Positions 48,179 to 58,745 of a stretch of 64,000 nt of DNA are shown piece after piece (position 1 is the stretch's first letter; the number at the start of each line of letters is the position of its first letter). The notes under the pieces are model-generated. The model was not told the origin of the DNA. It saw nothing but the letters and a program-made list of their open reading frames with translations, and did no database searches. Source of the DNA: Euborellia annulipes (taxonomy: Eukaryota; Arthropoda; Insecta; Dermaptera; Anisolabididae); the NCBI GenBank assembly GCA_023213315.1, contig JAKCPI010011530.1, forward strand, positions 62,001 to 126,000. Direction: 5' to 3'. The translations under genes and the position numbers were made by a program.

Positions 48179-50224
48179 TTAATTCTTGAGCGCACAGTCA
48201 TTTTTATTAATTGGAATATAGTTTTTTTGGCATTTGCACACATCAGGCCTGACACAAAATGCGTTAATACATCCACTACTACAAAGGGGAAGACAAAAAT
48301 CATTATTCTCTCCATAAAGTATATAACCCTCCTTACAAGTACATGGAGGATTATCCATGCAAAGGGAATTAATGCATCCTGGACAGGTCCTTCGGCAAAA
48401 AGATATTTCTTGCTTTACGATCATCTCATATTCTTCGTCACATTCACATTTGTTAGGTGCAACACATTCACTATTTTCTGGACAATTTTTGGAACAAAAT
48501 GGTTGGCATTTATTTAAAATAGGATCTTGTACATAACCCTCCAAACAAGTACACTTATTTGGAGAGGAACAAATGCCATTCACACAACCTCCAGGACATT
48601 TAGGTTTACAAATCTTTGATTCAAATTCATATCCTGGAGAACAAGAACATTTTCCAGGCGATTTGCAGAAGCCTGATCCACACCCGCCTGCACAAAATGG
48701 AATACATTTGCCCTCCTTTAATTCATAATTCTTGTTACATTTGCATGTATTTGGAGCCACACATACTCCATTCTCACATTTAGAGCACACGGGTTCGCAG
48801 TAATTTCCTTTATGAATATATCCCGGATTACAGAGACACACATTTGGACGCGCACAGTAACTATTATTTGGACAAGGTGTACTACATATTGGCTCACAAG
48901 TTTGTTTGATTTTATACCCAGCATTACAAGTACAGACATTCGGATTGGAACAAACTCCATATGTGCATTCATCATCACAAACTGGTTCGCAAATTCCATC
49001 AATTAATGAAAATCCTGAATTACATGTACAAATATTTGGACCGGAAGACACTCCATTAGTACATCCATTATCACATAATGGCTGACAAACATCCTTTTTT
49101 AGAATGAATCCAGAATTGCATGTGCATACATTTGGACTAGAACATATTCCATTAGAGCAGCCCTTATCACAAATTGGTTGGCAAATTCCTTCAATCAATT
49201 CAAATCCTGAATCACATGTACAGACATTTGGACTAGAACATATTCCATTAGGGCATCCATTATCACAAATTGGTTGGCAGACACCTTTTATTAAAGTAAA
49301 TCCTGTGTTACAAGTGCACTCATTTGGTTTAGAACACTCTCCATTAGGGCACCCATTATCACAGACTGGTTGGCAAGATTCGCTAATTAAAGAAAACCCG
49401 GGATTACAAGTACAAACATTTGGACTGGAACACACTCCATTAGGGCATCCATTATCACAAATTGGTTGACAAACTGCATTTATTAAAGAAAACCCTGGAT
49501 TACATGTGCAAACATTTGGACTAGAACACACTCCATTAGGGCATCCATTATCACAAATTGGTTGGCAAACTGCATTAATTAAAGAAAACCCCGAATTACA
49601 AGAACAAACATTTGGACTAGAACACACTCCATTAGGGCATCCATTATCACAAAATGGTTGACAAGATCCGCTAATTAAAGAAAATCCCGGATTACATGTG
49701 CAAACATTTGGGCTGGAACACAATCCATTTGGACATCCATTAGAACATACTGGTTTACATATTCCATTTGTTAATGCGAATCCCGCATTGCATGTACAAA
49801 CATTGGGGCTGGTACATACGCCATTGGGACAACCTTGATGGCAAATAGGAACACATTTCAAGTTGATTAGTTGGCAACCAGGAAGGCATTTAATCGTGCC
49901 GGCAACATCCTTTAAAAATAATTATAATTAGTAATCTATAAATAGAAAAAACTATCTTTAAAATGATTTTATTATCTCTACCTTTCCTATCACCTTTCTA
50001 ACAAATGCCCCATAATTTAAGTCTTGACACTGGTACCTGAAAAATTATTCATTTCATTTTGGCTATGAGAAGTGAAAAAATGTTTCCATATTTAAGCATC
50101 ATGTAAGTGAAATTGGCCAATAGGATGTATGTCAAAACAAAAATTTAACTCACTTATTTTGTGTACCAACATATGTTGAAATTAACAATATTAAAAAGAC
50201 AATAAAGATTTTTGTTTCAAACAT
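48179..50224 (-). CDS. Secreted NIM-repeat (Nimrod B-like) protein, three exons
   Basis: Spliced CDS join(48179..49909, 49982..50036, 50154..50224) on the minus strand encodes 618 residues. Exon junctions keep frame (phase 2, then phase 0) and both introns are GT-AG (117 and 72 bp). Residues 1-20 form a signal peptide with a hydrophobic core around IFIVFLILLIS. A short N-terminal segment (about 21-60) contains three cysteines. Residues 61-613 are 17 tandem repeats of about 32 residues with pattern C-x-P-x-C-x3-C-x-N-G-x-C-x2-P-x2-C-x-C-x2-G-F/Y, the NIM consensus. The protein ends CALKN with no membrane helix or GPI-like tail. Known biology: Nimrod proteins act in phagocytic recognition and blood-cell adhesion; the NimB class is secreted. 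Inference: a NimB-like secreted protein. The canonical CCxGY motif before repeat 1 is not clearly present (KCLPGC instead) and no EMI domain is obvious. The more generic name multiple-EGF-like/Draper-like is possible. Confidence 0.85.
48992..49759 (-). repeat. Coding 96-bp tandem array, NIM repeats 2-9
   Basis: Eight consecutive units of exactly 96 bp (32 codons) encode repeats 2-9. Units 3, 4, 5 and 7 are almost identical at the nucleotide level, including silent positions, whereas repeats 1 and 10-17 are strongly diverged in sequence and length (31-37 residues). This indicates recent unequal crossing-over or gene conversion in the middle of the array. In repeat 9 the fourth cysteine is Ser (TGT to TCT), leaving an unpaired disulfide partner. 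In repeat 12 the second cysteine spacing is shortened by one residue. Confidence 0.85.
49982..50036 (-). CDS. Exon 2 of the NIM-repeat gene
   Basis: A 55-bp exon bounded by acceptor TTTTTCAG (50037-50044) and donor AAAG|GTAGAG. The first base completes a Lys codon from exon 1. The remaining 18 codons encode YQCQDLNYGAFVRKVIGK, which leads in phase 0 into DVAGTIKC of exon 3. The continuous frame across three exons and the presence of a cysteine in the linker support it. Confidence 0.75.
50154..50224 (-). CDS. Exon 1 of the NIM-repeat gene (signal peptide)
   Basis: ATG at 50222-50224 opens 23 codons plus two bases, followed by a strong donor AA|GTGAGT at 50153. The encoded peptide starts MFETK and continues with an uninterrupted hydrophobic stretch, a classic secretion signal, with probable cleavage after VG near residue 20. 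This start is preferred because the long downstream reading frame has no ATG of its own at its upstream end and is open through an acceptor into this exon. No convincing TATA box lies upstream. A non-coding 5' exon further upstream cannot be excluded. Confidence 0.8.
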
Positions 50225-51298
50225 TTTAAGACGACTTAATTCATATACTCACTTTCTAGATACTAAACTAGATTTTGTCCAAATTTAAAAAAACAAACAT
50301 TGACCTTTTGACATGCTTATCAGAATAAATGAACTAATTCAAATTATTTTTAAAATAAATTAATCAATAAAATAATATTTTGTATATTTATATTTCAATG
50401 GGAATATATTATATTATTTATTAAAGCATATTTTACGTCGTGATTTAAAATTTTCATTATTTTAATAGTGTACTGTAAAACCAATTTGAATTTATTTCAA
50501 TTCTTTCACCTAAATAATTTATATATAACCGAAAAAAAAGAAAAAAATTTTTGTGATGACGAAGAACGACCAAAATAAAATACGTCATTTCAAGATCAAA
50601 GCTAATCTTAAGCTTTAAATCCCTGTAATTAGTTGGAGGACCACAAATCCCACATGTCCCCTTGGAATTCTCATTTCTACAGGTGAATAAAAAAAGGGAG
50701 AAAAATTATAAATATTAAAATAAAATAAGAATTGTTTTAACCTTTACGAGTGTATCTAAAAATTTTTCATATAATTTAAAATCTACAAAATTATTTCTAT
50801 TGGTTTTATTATTAATTTTTAAGAATAGAGCGCTAAAGCGCTTTATTCTTAAGTTCTAATGATCATAAATTAGTTTGAATACTATTATTTATCTAAATTC
50901 AGGTTAATTAGCTCTCTTGATTAGTTAACCTATACTAGTTGTATAGTTCGAAATTCGATAGCAGGGAAAACTTCCCAGCAAGCAACTTGAAGTAGTCAAT
51001 AATATCGATACCATAATACTTTGAACAAATTGACAACGTGCCGATAATGTGGGACAATAAGTCTGCCTAATGACTGGATAAGTTTCCAAACGATCAAAAA
51101 TACAAAAGAAATAAAAGTAATGAAATAATTTTATTCTAATAATCTAGCAGAGTATGTATTTATATATTGTTTGTTATTAGGCAAATGAATTATTATTATT
51201 ATTATTTTGTTAGTTCATTCGTATAAAAAAGAAGTTCAACAAAAAAGTCTGGGGTCGGCGAACATCACTTATTTCCTCCAACCCTATCTATGTTTTTG
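50225..51298. other. Upstream flank of the NIM gene
   Basis: AT-rich; no TATA box, initiator or further exon that I can support. Confidence 0.5.
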
Positions 51299-51456
51299 CG
51301 ACTGGAAGAAATAGGACAGGCCGACCCGTCGCACGGTCTGACTCCTTTAGAAAAGAGGAAGGAAGAGACAGACATACAAGGGAATGAAGAACTGCCTGTC
51401 TCAGCTCGGGCAGCTCGTGGTCGCCATCCACGTACCCACAAGATGGGCCCCTGAGC
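51299..51456. mobile_element. Dispersed family C copy
   Basis: Near full-length copy with GACTGGAAGAAATAGGACAG at the start and GGGCCCCTGAGC at the end. Confidence 0.75.
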
Positions 51457-53039
51457 AAGATTAAAGATCATTTTCTTTAAATGCCCTTTTTCAAGAGAGG
51501 GCATTTTCTCTCGGTCAATAGTTCAAATATGCAATGTTGTTAATTTTTGCAAAGAAAAAAAAATAATTTAAATATAATAGCAGTGGCATAAATAAACATC
51601 TTTAAAAATGGAATATCATTTTATAATTTAATCTAAACTAATTAAGCTCTACATTCATTCAATGTAATGATGATTCATGTTTAATTGCTTGCAAAACGCT
51701 CTCTTTCGAATATATTAATAGATCCCCCCCTCGCACCCCTACTATGTTTATATATATATATATATATATAAATCCTCCCCTCCCATGCTAAATTTTGGAC
51801 ATTAATGACACCTTTCACCTGGAATCCATTCAATTATAGATTTATAAATTATTCATATGATCTTAAATTTTCAATTATGGATGAACAGAAACGAATTTCT
51901 CTCAATGATTAAAAAACCATCATCTCTCTCATTCTCTTATTCCTTTTTCTTTTCCTGTTGGATAGTATCAAAATTACATTAGAGTTAAACAATATTGACT
52001 TTCTTGATGCTAAAATATCTTTATGTTTAATTGATTTAGAGAAAAGGATTCTATTTGAGGGTGTTTCTAAAATGGACACACATCAATTGGATTTTGCTAA
52101 GAATATGGATTATTTAAATTTAATAATTAACTTTTGCTACTGATTCTATTTATAAATAAATAAGAAAACTAATCTATTTGGGGTAATTTTCGGCTGTCTT
52201 CTCAACGAGAATCAATCATTAAATTTCAACTTGTAGAAAGACATTAATGAAAGATTACATTTTAGAGAAGCCATGTTCTTTGGATTAGTTGTCACTAACC
52301 AAGAAAGAGATTATTTAATAAATTATCTTTATTTAAATCTTTTAAAAAAAGCAACAACAAGTAATTCGTTAAGGGTTATTTTCATTTCATCTTTTCTCGG
52401 GTTTATTGAACCTTTGATTTAACAATTAAATATTTAGATAAATATTGTTCTTAAATTAAAACACCATAATCCAGAAAGGCTTTCTTTATTTATTTAGGCC
52501 ACTTTTAGGTTTTAATTAAAGTTCATTTTTGAAACAAAAATTTTCAGATTATAAATATTATATCAAGCCGTCGAGAAATAAAATATTCTTTCTTATTTTG
52601 AAACTTAACTGGACGAAGTTTAATTCTGGTATTTAGTTTCTCATTTTCGTAAATTCTTCTTTCATTCTGTTGTAATATAAACAACAAAAATATATTAAAG
52701 CAACATTTGTTAAATTAAATTTACAAAAAAAATATAAGTGTATCTAAAGCATCTCTACCAAGATAAATTGGACAAATGCCTTTTCGTTTCATTAATAGTT
52801 CAATATAATAAAGGCGAAATTGTCAAAAAAAAATTTTATCTATAATCTCAAAAGTCGGAAGAAAGAGACATACAGCATTTGATAAATACCTTATATACCT
52901 TAAATAATAATGAAATTCAAATGAATATAGACGAAAAACCTGTCACTGTTTGAGACTAAAGAAGTGAACGAACCATTTACTTATCTTGAAAAAAGAAAAT
53001 GGAGGGAAGATGAGAGCAAAACTTGCATTTTTAAATTTA
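51457..53039. other. Nothing firm
   Basis: (TA)n at about 51749-51771; a 61-codon chance ORF near 51958. Confidence 0.5.
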
Positions 53040-53091
53040 TTAGGTTTAGAAAGATGTATGGCAGCCAGCAAGTGATAAAGCAACTATTTGA

Positions 53092-53140
53092 TTATCGTCG
53101 ACGTTTCGGGATCACGTCGATCCCATCTTCAGGATGAACC
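53092..53140 (-). ncRNA. Candidate hammerhead ribozyme, left arm partner
   Basis: On the minus strand: core CTGAAGA (53132-53126), perfect 6-bp helix II GGGATC / GATCCC, GAAA, then CGTC and the same downstream strand GACGATAA as the right-arm copy. The upstream half of helix I has diverged, so helix I pairing is poor. It is head-to-head with the copy at 53173-53223. Confidence 0.45.
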
Positions 53141-53172
53141 AAAATTGCATCTATCTAAACAACAATAAGAGT

Positions 53173-53223
53173 TTATCGTCCTGAAGATGGGTCTTCGACG
53201 TGATCCCGAAACGTAGACGATAA
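53173..53223 (+). ncRNA. Candidate type I hammerhead ribozyme (best copy)
   Basis: Helix I is TTATCGTC (53173-53180) paired with GACGATAA (53216-53223), eight perfect pairs. The core CTGAAGA (53181-53187) follows directly. Helix II is GGGTC paired with GATCCC (one bulged T), and GAAA sits at 53208-53211. Then comes CGTA, giving a self-complementary ACGT minimal helix III and a permitted GUA cleavage triplet. The order of parts and all core bases agree with the hammerhead consensus. It lies in the right arm of a palindrome whose left arm carries a second copy on the other strand. Activity is not proven; the near-absent helix III suggests it would work as a dimer. Confidence 0.6.
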
Positions 53224-54017
53224 TCTAATTAATGCGAAGGCTGATTTGAAGGAAGAAAAGAAAAAATGTAGATGAAGCTCAATATCTCTCTTTCCTCTCA
53301 TTTCCTTTCAGTGAAAAGATTACGAATTAACAATAAGAACTTGTCTCTCTCCTTCATCCTTCTGAAAACAGTACGAATTAAAGAGCTTTTTGAGCTGGAA
53401 ATAGGCTTTCGACAAACGTTTTAAGTGACCTCGAGCATAAAAATAATACGAATTACCGAGAGATCTCAAATCCACTGTTTTTAAACCAGTTATCGAGATA
53501 TTCTCTGGCACCAACATACAAATGTGTATGAGTTAGCCGGAAATACGAATAATCAGAATTGCACTGTAAATGATATAAGGCGTTTCTGGAAACATTTATG
53601 CTGTTTTATTTCTCCGGATACAAAATATGCTCTGAAAGCAGCATCAATTTATATCATAAATTTTAATTATTTATAATAAAAGAATAAATATGAAATTTTC
53701 AATTTACCAAGAGTAAATTTCGATAAAATTAACAATTTTTTTCTTTATCCCGGATCATATAATGTACAATAGAATAATATATAGAGAGATTAAAAAATCA
53801 CATTTCATACGTTACGATATGTTGTTGAGCTTATTATATATTTTTTTCCCCCTTTTCTCATATTTCATTAAAGGATTACTAATCAAGCTGATTAAATTCG
53901 CTCTTTTGATGGTCTTTGTCGAGTAATTAGCCTTTTATTAATATAAAAACGCAATAAAATTAAAAGTGAGTGAATGATGGGGTTATTTTTATATTTCCCT
54001 AAAAATAAAAAGTTCAT

Positions 54018-54056
54018 CTAAGCGTAGCAGGGTACATTGTACCCTGCTACGCTTAG
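54018..54056. repeat. Perfect hairpin, 18-bp arms, 3-base loop
   Basis: CTAAGCGTAGCAGGGTAC, loop ATT, exact complement. GC content of the arm is well above its surroundings. Confidence 0.85.
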
Positions 54057-54328
54057 CCTACATAATATTAACCCTTTCAAATCTTATTTAAATTATGCTC
54101 AAGCTTATAACCAAAAATTTAAATCATTATATGCTGAAGGGCTTTGTACTTGTAACCTTCAAAAAGAGAGAAAATACTAGAACCTTTGAGCCACCTATTT
54201 GTTATAATTAAATAAATTATTTGTCATTGATGCCTAATTGCTTGCAATAGCTGGTTATTATGTATAGAACTGCATTTCTGACGTTTCGCTCCGAAATCTC
54301 AACTAATATGTGGAATTAGAGTGAGCCT

Positions 54329-54355
54329 CTGATGAAGAAGTGCCTTCGAAATATT
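54329..54355 (+). ncRNA. Weak hammerhead-like motif
   Basis: CTGATGA, a perfect GAAG-tgc-CTTC hairpin, then GAAATATTC. Helix I pairing is not convincing. A GAAACGTCA on the minus strand just upstream (near 54280) suggests a degraded palindrome. Confidence 0.2.
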
Positions 54356-54646
54356 CGGAGAAAACATTCTAAAAAGTTATTTTCTCATTGCCAAGAAACT
54401 AGCCTACACCTATCCTCATTAATACTAGATCCTATTAATTAACGATAAGAAATTAATAGGCAACCTTAAATTATGGAAGAAATATTGAAATCCGAAAATC
54501 AATTTTTTATTTTAATTTTTTTTCCTTATCCCTTTCAGCTACTGAGGCCATTTAGGGGTCTAAAGTTTTTATTATTTTCTTATTTTATTGTATCGATGGT
54601 TACCGGTGGACGTTCCACACGCTGATTCCCCGGCCAATTGTTCATT

Positions 54647-54893
54647 TTTTTTTTCTTTTATTTTTTTTTTTTAAACACACTTTTTTCTCATTCACAGTCT
54701 TTTTCGGCAACTTAGGCTATTTAAGACTTTGACGATAAATTATTAATGTATCTATTCGGGGTCAAGGCATTTCTATTTAAGTTATTTGGTATCCAAATGG
54801 CTTAAATAAAATCATCGGACTGCCTGGGGTCCGAACCCGCGACCTTCGGTATAGAAGGTGGGCACGCTACCAACTGCACCAAGCCCGAGGGCG
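54647..54893 (-). mobile_element. SINE S1, full length, 12-bp target duplication
   Basis: Flanked by CAATTGTTCATT at 54635-54646 and 54894-54905. On the minus strand it begins CGCCCTCGGGCTTGGTGCAG, with A box TGGTGCAGTTGG and B box GGTTCGGACCC. It ends in an A-rich tail, 247 bp in total, and defines the element ends. Confidence 0.9.
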
Positions 54894-54905
54894 CAATTGT
54901 TCATT

Positions 54906-57900
54906 GCAAATATATAAATAAATCCAACAATAATCATCTTTTAAGATAACAATATTTTTAAAAGACATATTTTAACTGTTTTTCTCAAATTTAAAAATTT
55001 ACTCCTTTTTATTTTATTCTATTTTTGTAATTTAATTTTATTGTTTCAGGTAGTACTAAATATTGTATATGGATGGAAAAAGCCAATTAAATAAAAAATA
55101 AAAACTGCATTATTATATACTTTCTTTACTTTTTCTATAATCCGTTTGTGACCCATTTGGAGATTTGGGAAATAGCAGAGCTTAGACTCCCAGAAATTTA
55201 TATTATTGCCTGGGGATTCAATACAAAAAATTATTGTTATATTCTTGCAACACCCTAAAATACAATGCCATCGAGGAAAGAATTATTGTAATATATTTGT
55301 AATCATGTTTACGATGATAGAAAAGAGGCATTAAAGAGATTAAAAGAATAAATAAATAGAATTAGATTTTTTTATTTATTCATTAGATAATCATTAAATT
55401 TGCGAAAGGGAGAGTGGGGATGGGTGGGTAGAGGGGGAAAGAGAAAAGCAAACATTCGAAGTCATCTCAAGTTTTAAATAAATAATTTCGTTCAATTAAG
55501 TTAAATGAGAAATCGATTGCTCTGTTGATGCAATACACTTCCCTCTTGGCCGGATTTTTTTTTACATTTCTAAATAAGAAGAAATCTTCTAGTATATTAA
55601 ATGAATCGATAAATATAAAGGGAAGAAAATATGAACAAAACTAGTATATGAGTATATGATTAAAACTAGGTTTCTGCTGAAGGCTTTTAAAGATATTTTA
55701 ACAAAAAGTCAAAAAATTTCCGAAAATGACAGTCGGCCATATTTAAAAATAAGTCACGTGACTCAAACCAGTTTGGCAACGTCTCATAAAATTAAACGCG
55801 CTAACTTTTGATTGTAATTACTTCTGCTAATTTCTATGGATTTTATAATAATTATTTAATTTTTTTTTTTATGAAAAAAATTTTTTTTTTTTAATTTCTA
55901 AAATGAAGTAGAAAAAATTAATTACACATCCGAAAAACGTTAAGAATTAGGTGGAATAATTTAAACTATTCATTTTAATCAGAGAATTTTTTTTTTATTT
56001 TATGAAGTTTAATTGCAATTTTTATAAAAAAAATTCTCAGAAGAATTTTGTTTAATTCTTAATCTACATTTCAACACAATTCTATATATCTCTAAGAATT
56101 TTCAATAGGATATACAATAGACTTTAGATCTCTTTTGGACTGGATGCTGCTTCATTATTAAGATCTTTTCAAATGGTGGATAAAAGACAAATATTTTACC
56201 ACCCCATTAGTTCTAAGGGTTCATTAAAATAAGCATAATAATAAATTCAAAAGCTATATTAATGGCGTCATCATATACACAAGAGAGAAAAAAAATTTTA
56301 TATATATATTCTTAATTACCAACAGTTGGTCTCTTTCTCTATTGTAAAAAGTTTATATATAAAGGAAGAAAACTGACGAATTGCAAACTTTTTGCCTGTT
56401 TTGGACCCCATCCCAATTTCGCCTACAGGCCTGTCTGAGTTTCCTTTTGGGGAAGTTTTGGGTTGTGGAAGGAAGGCGGGCACCGCTCCGCCCCCCTTCA
56501 CCGCCTTTTCTCTTCTCTTACACCGATCTATTGTATTGTCCTGTTTCAAAGACAATAAGAGGCCGACGATATTGCTTGCTGCAAATGATAGCGTTATTTA
56601 TTCCGTATGGGTGGTGGGAAAAAAACATTTTATAGGTAGAGAAAAAGGCTTTTTTGGCTAGAGGTTCACTTGGCTTGTATGTTATCTGCATTGGCAGTAA
56701 AAACAATGAAGATTATTTTATTTATATGGATATAGAAAATAATTAATTTTTTTTTTAAATAAATACAGGTGAGTGTGTTTGTGTGAAGTTATTTTTTTTT
56801 TTTAGAAATAATTTAAAACACAATGTTTGGACTCATGCCATTTTTATTTAAAAAAAATTATAAAATTATCACCTTTGAAATCTTTTCAAGATTGTAAATT
56901 GAAAAACCGCAAAAGCTATAATCGCGGTAGATCAGATCTACATGATAAGGCCAATTTCGTATGAATTATTTATCATTAGCCCCGATAAATCGACAAGGCT
57001 TATTTTGGTAATTACAAAGCAATCCTGTGTGAATGAATTAAGTGCGGTTAGAGCATTAGTGCCCCCCACCTCTCGCCATTCTCTGAACAAGTTTCCAGCC
57101 AGGATCGAAATGTAAATACGAACACTAATTAAAGAGGAGATAATGCAAGATTGATTTATATATAATTATTAAATACAACTAAATTAATAGCTTTATAGCT
57201 AAAATCGATACCAATTTAAATTTCGGCTATATCCTATAATGGGATTATTAAAAAAAAAAAGATAATTAATTTAAGGGGCTTTTCTAGGAACGCTAAATAG
57301 CTATGAGAGAGTTTTTACAGACATGTTTTGAATTTAATTTAAAAACGCTGGGAACTTTTATATTTTCTTGTTAAAAATTCATTTACGCCTAGTTTAGTTT
57401 TGTAGTCAAATGGACGTTAGTTAGTTATATAAAAAATTCAGTTATAATATTAGTCCGTTTTTTAGCTCAATGTATTTTATTTATTTATGAAAAGGGACAC
57501 GGAATTCAGTGGTCAGAGACGAGAAAGGTACAGGCATCGTAAAATTAACATCCAACTAACAGCTAACGCTATAATTAATGCAAGAGAGTAGATGCCCAAG
57601 ATTGTGTTACTGATACCAACCACTAAAGGACTTGACAAATGCTAAATATAACTGGATTGCTTGCAGAGATGGAGATTATTTTATTTAACAGGTTTTGGCG
57701 GGTTGACAAAATTTAGACGATGTTTAGTTATAATAACAGAGATAGAAATAAAATTCCTTTTAGAAATAGAATTTATTATTATTATTATTATTTTGAACTT
57801 TTACTAGGATGTCTAAGAAAAGAAAGAAGAGGGAGGATTAGAGGTGCCGACCCCGCAGGGCATAGAGAGAAAACTACGTAGGATTTTTTTCTCAGGTTTT

Positions 57901-58300
57901 TATTATAGTTAAATATCGTCTCGGAAACATTTCTTTAAAAATTTATTGTTGTATATTTACATAAAAAAATTATGTAATATGAAAAAGAATTAAGGAAATA
58001 CTGCTCTGGTTATTACAGACCCGATTGTTACACTAAAGAAAATTTACGGCAATGGGGTCACTCAAAGCGTAGGAGCCGCTCCTCTCCCGAGATCTCATAT
58101 TTATAATAATAACAAACAGGATTCTTTTCTTTTAAATTATACTGAAAATATTAAATTAACTAACCGCAAGGAGTGCCTTTGGCGCGTGTAGGAAGATCGT
58201 TTTTCAAATTAAAAATTAAATCTTATTTGTGGAATTCTAATAACAAAAAAAAAAGAAAAAAAGACTAAATTAACTTTCTCTGATATTAGCTTCTGGTACC
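54906..58300. other. Long stretch without supported features
   Basis: A less AT-rich patch at 56380-56660 is open in several frames on both strands, so no frame can be preferred. The rest is AT-rich. Confidence 0.45.
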
Positions 58301-58338
58301 AAAGGTCAAGAGTTCGCATCCCCTCTCATGCGACAAAA

Positions 58339-58381
58339 ATTTATTTCAATTGGATTGGTTACCAATCCAATTGAAATAAAT
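58339..58381. repeat. Perfect 21-bp-arm palindrome
   Basis: Arms ATTTATTTCAATTGGATTGG(T) and exact complement around a single central base, directly after a tRNA-like B-box fragment (GAGTTCGCATCCCC at about 58309). Confidence 0.85.
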
Positions 58382-58559
58382 AGAGACTGGGTCTAAATGA
58401 CCTTCGATGTCGAAAAAGACCTATACAAAAATTCTCTGATTGATATAAAAGTAATGCTCTTTAAATGGGGTAAATTGGACATCAGTTGTGTTATAACAAA
58501 TTTTGAAAATATGAAAACTAGACAAATTTTTTAATAACTTAGATTTACGGGTTTTGTTG

Positions 58560-58745
58560 GTGGGCCACACGCCCATGGATCTCGGGAATCGAGCCCCGGA
58601 TCTCCAACCTTTCTTGGGCATCAGTGTGCTTACACTTCGTGTTGGTCGATTGGTGTAAAAGCACGCCGATTTCCCGGAAAGATTGGAGATTCTGGGTTCA
58701 CGGAGTGATGGGATTCCCGGAGATATGAGGGGTTGGCCCACCAAC
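58560..58745. repeat. tRNA-like palindrome
   Basis: Ends TTGTTGGTGGGCCA and TGGCCCACCAACAA. The plus strand has A-box-like TGGTCGATTGG and GGGTTCACGG; the minus strand has GGGGCTCGATTCCC. Two opposed tRNA-like units, neither able to fold as a complete tRNA. Confidence 0.65.

Larger units (their letters stand above)
53040..53240. repeat. Palindrome carrying two hammerhead candidates
   Basis: Best arm match is 53091-53132 against 53181-53227; loop about 50 bp. Confidence 0.8.

Noticed and set aside
48227..49469. Plus-strand and alternative-frame ORFs over the NIM gene
   Set aside because: They are antisense or frame shadows of the cysteine-repeat exon, created by its periodic sequence.
56381..56661. 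Several overlapping ORFs
   Set aside because: Open frames on both strands in a less AT-rich patch; no splice signals or domain to choose one.
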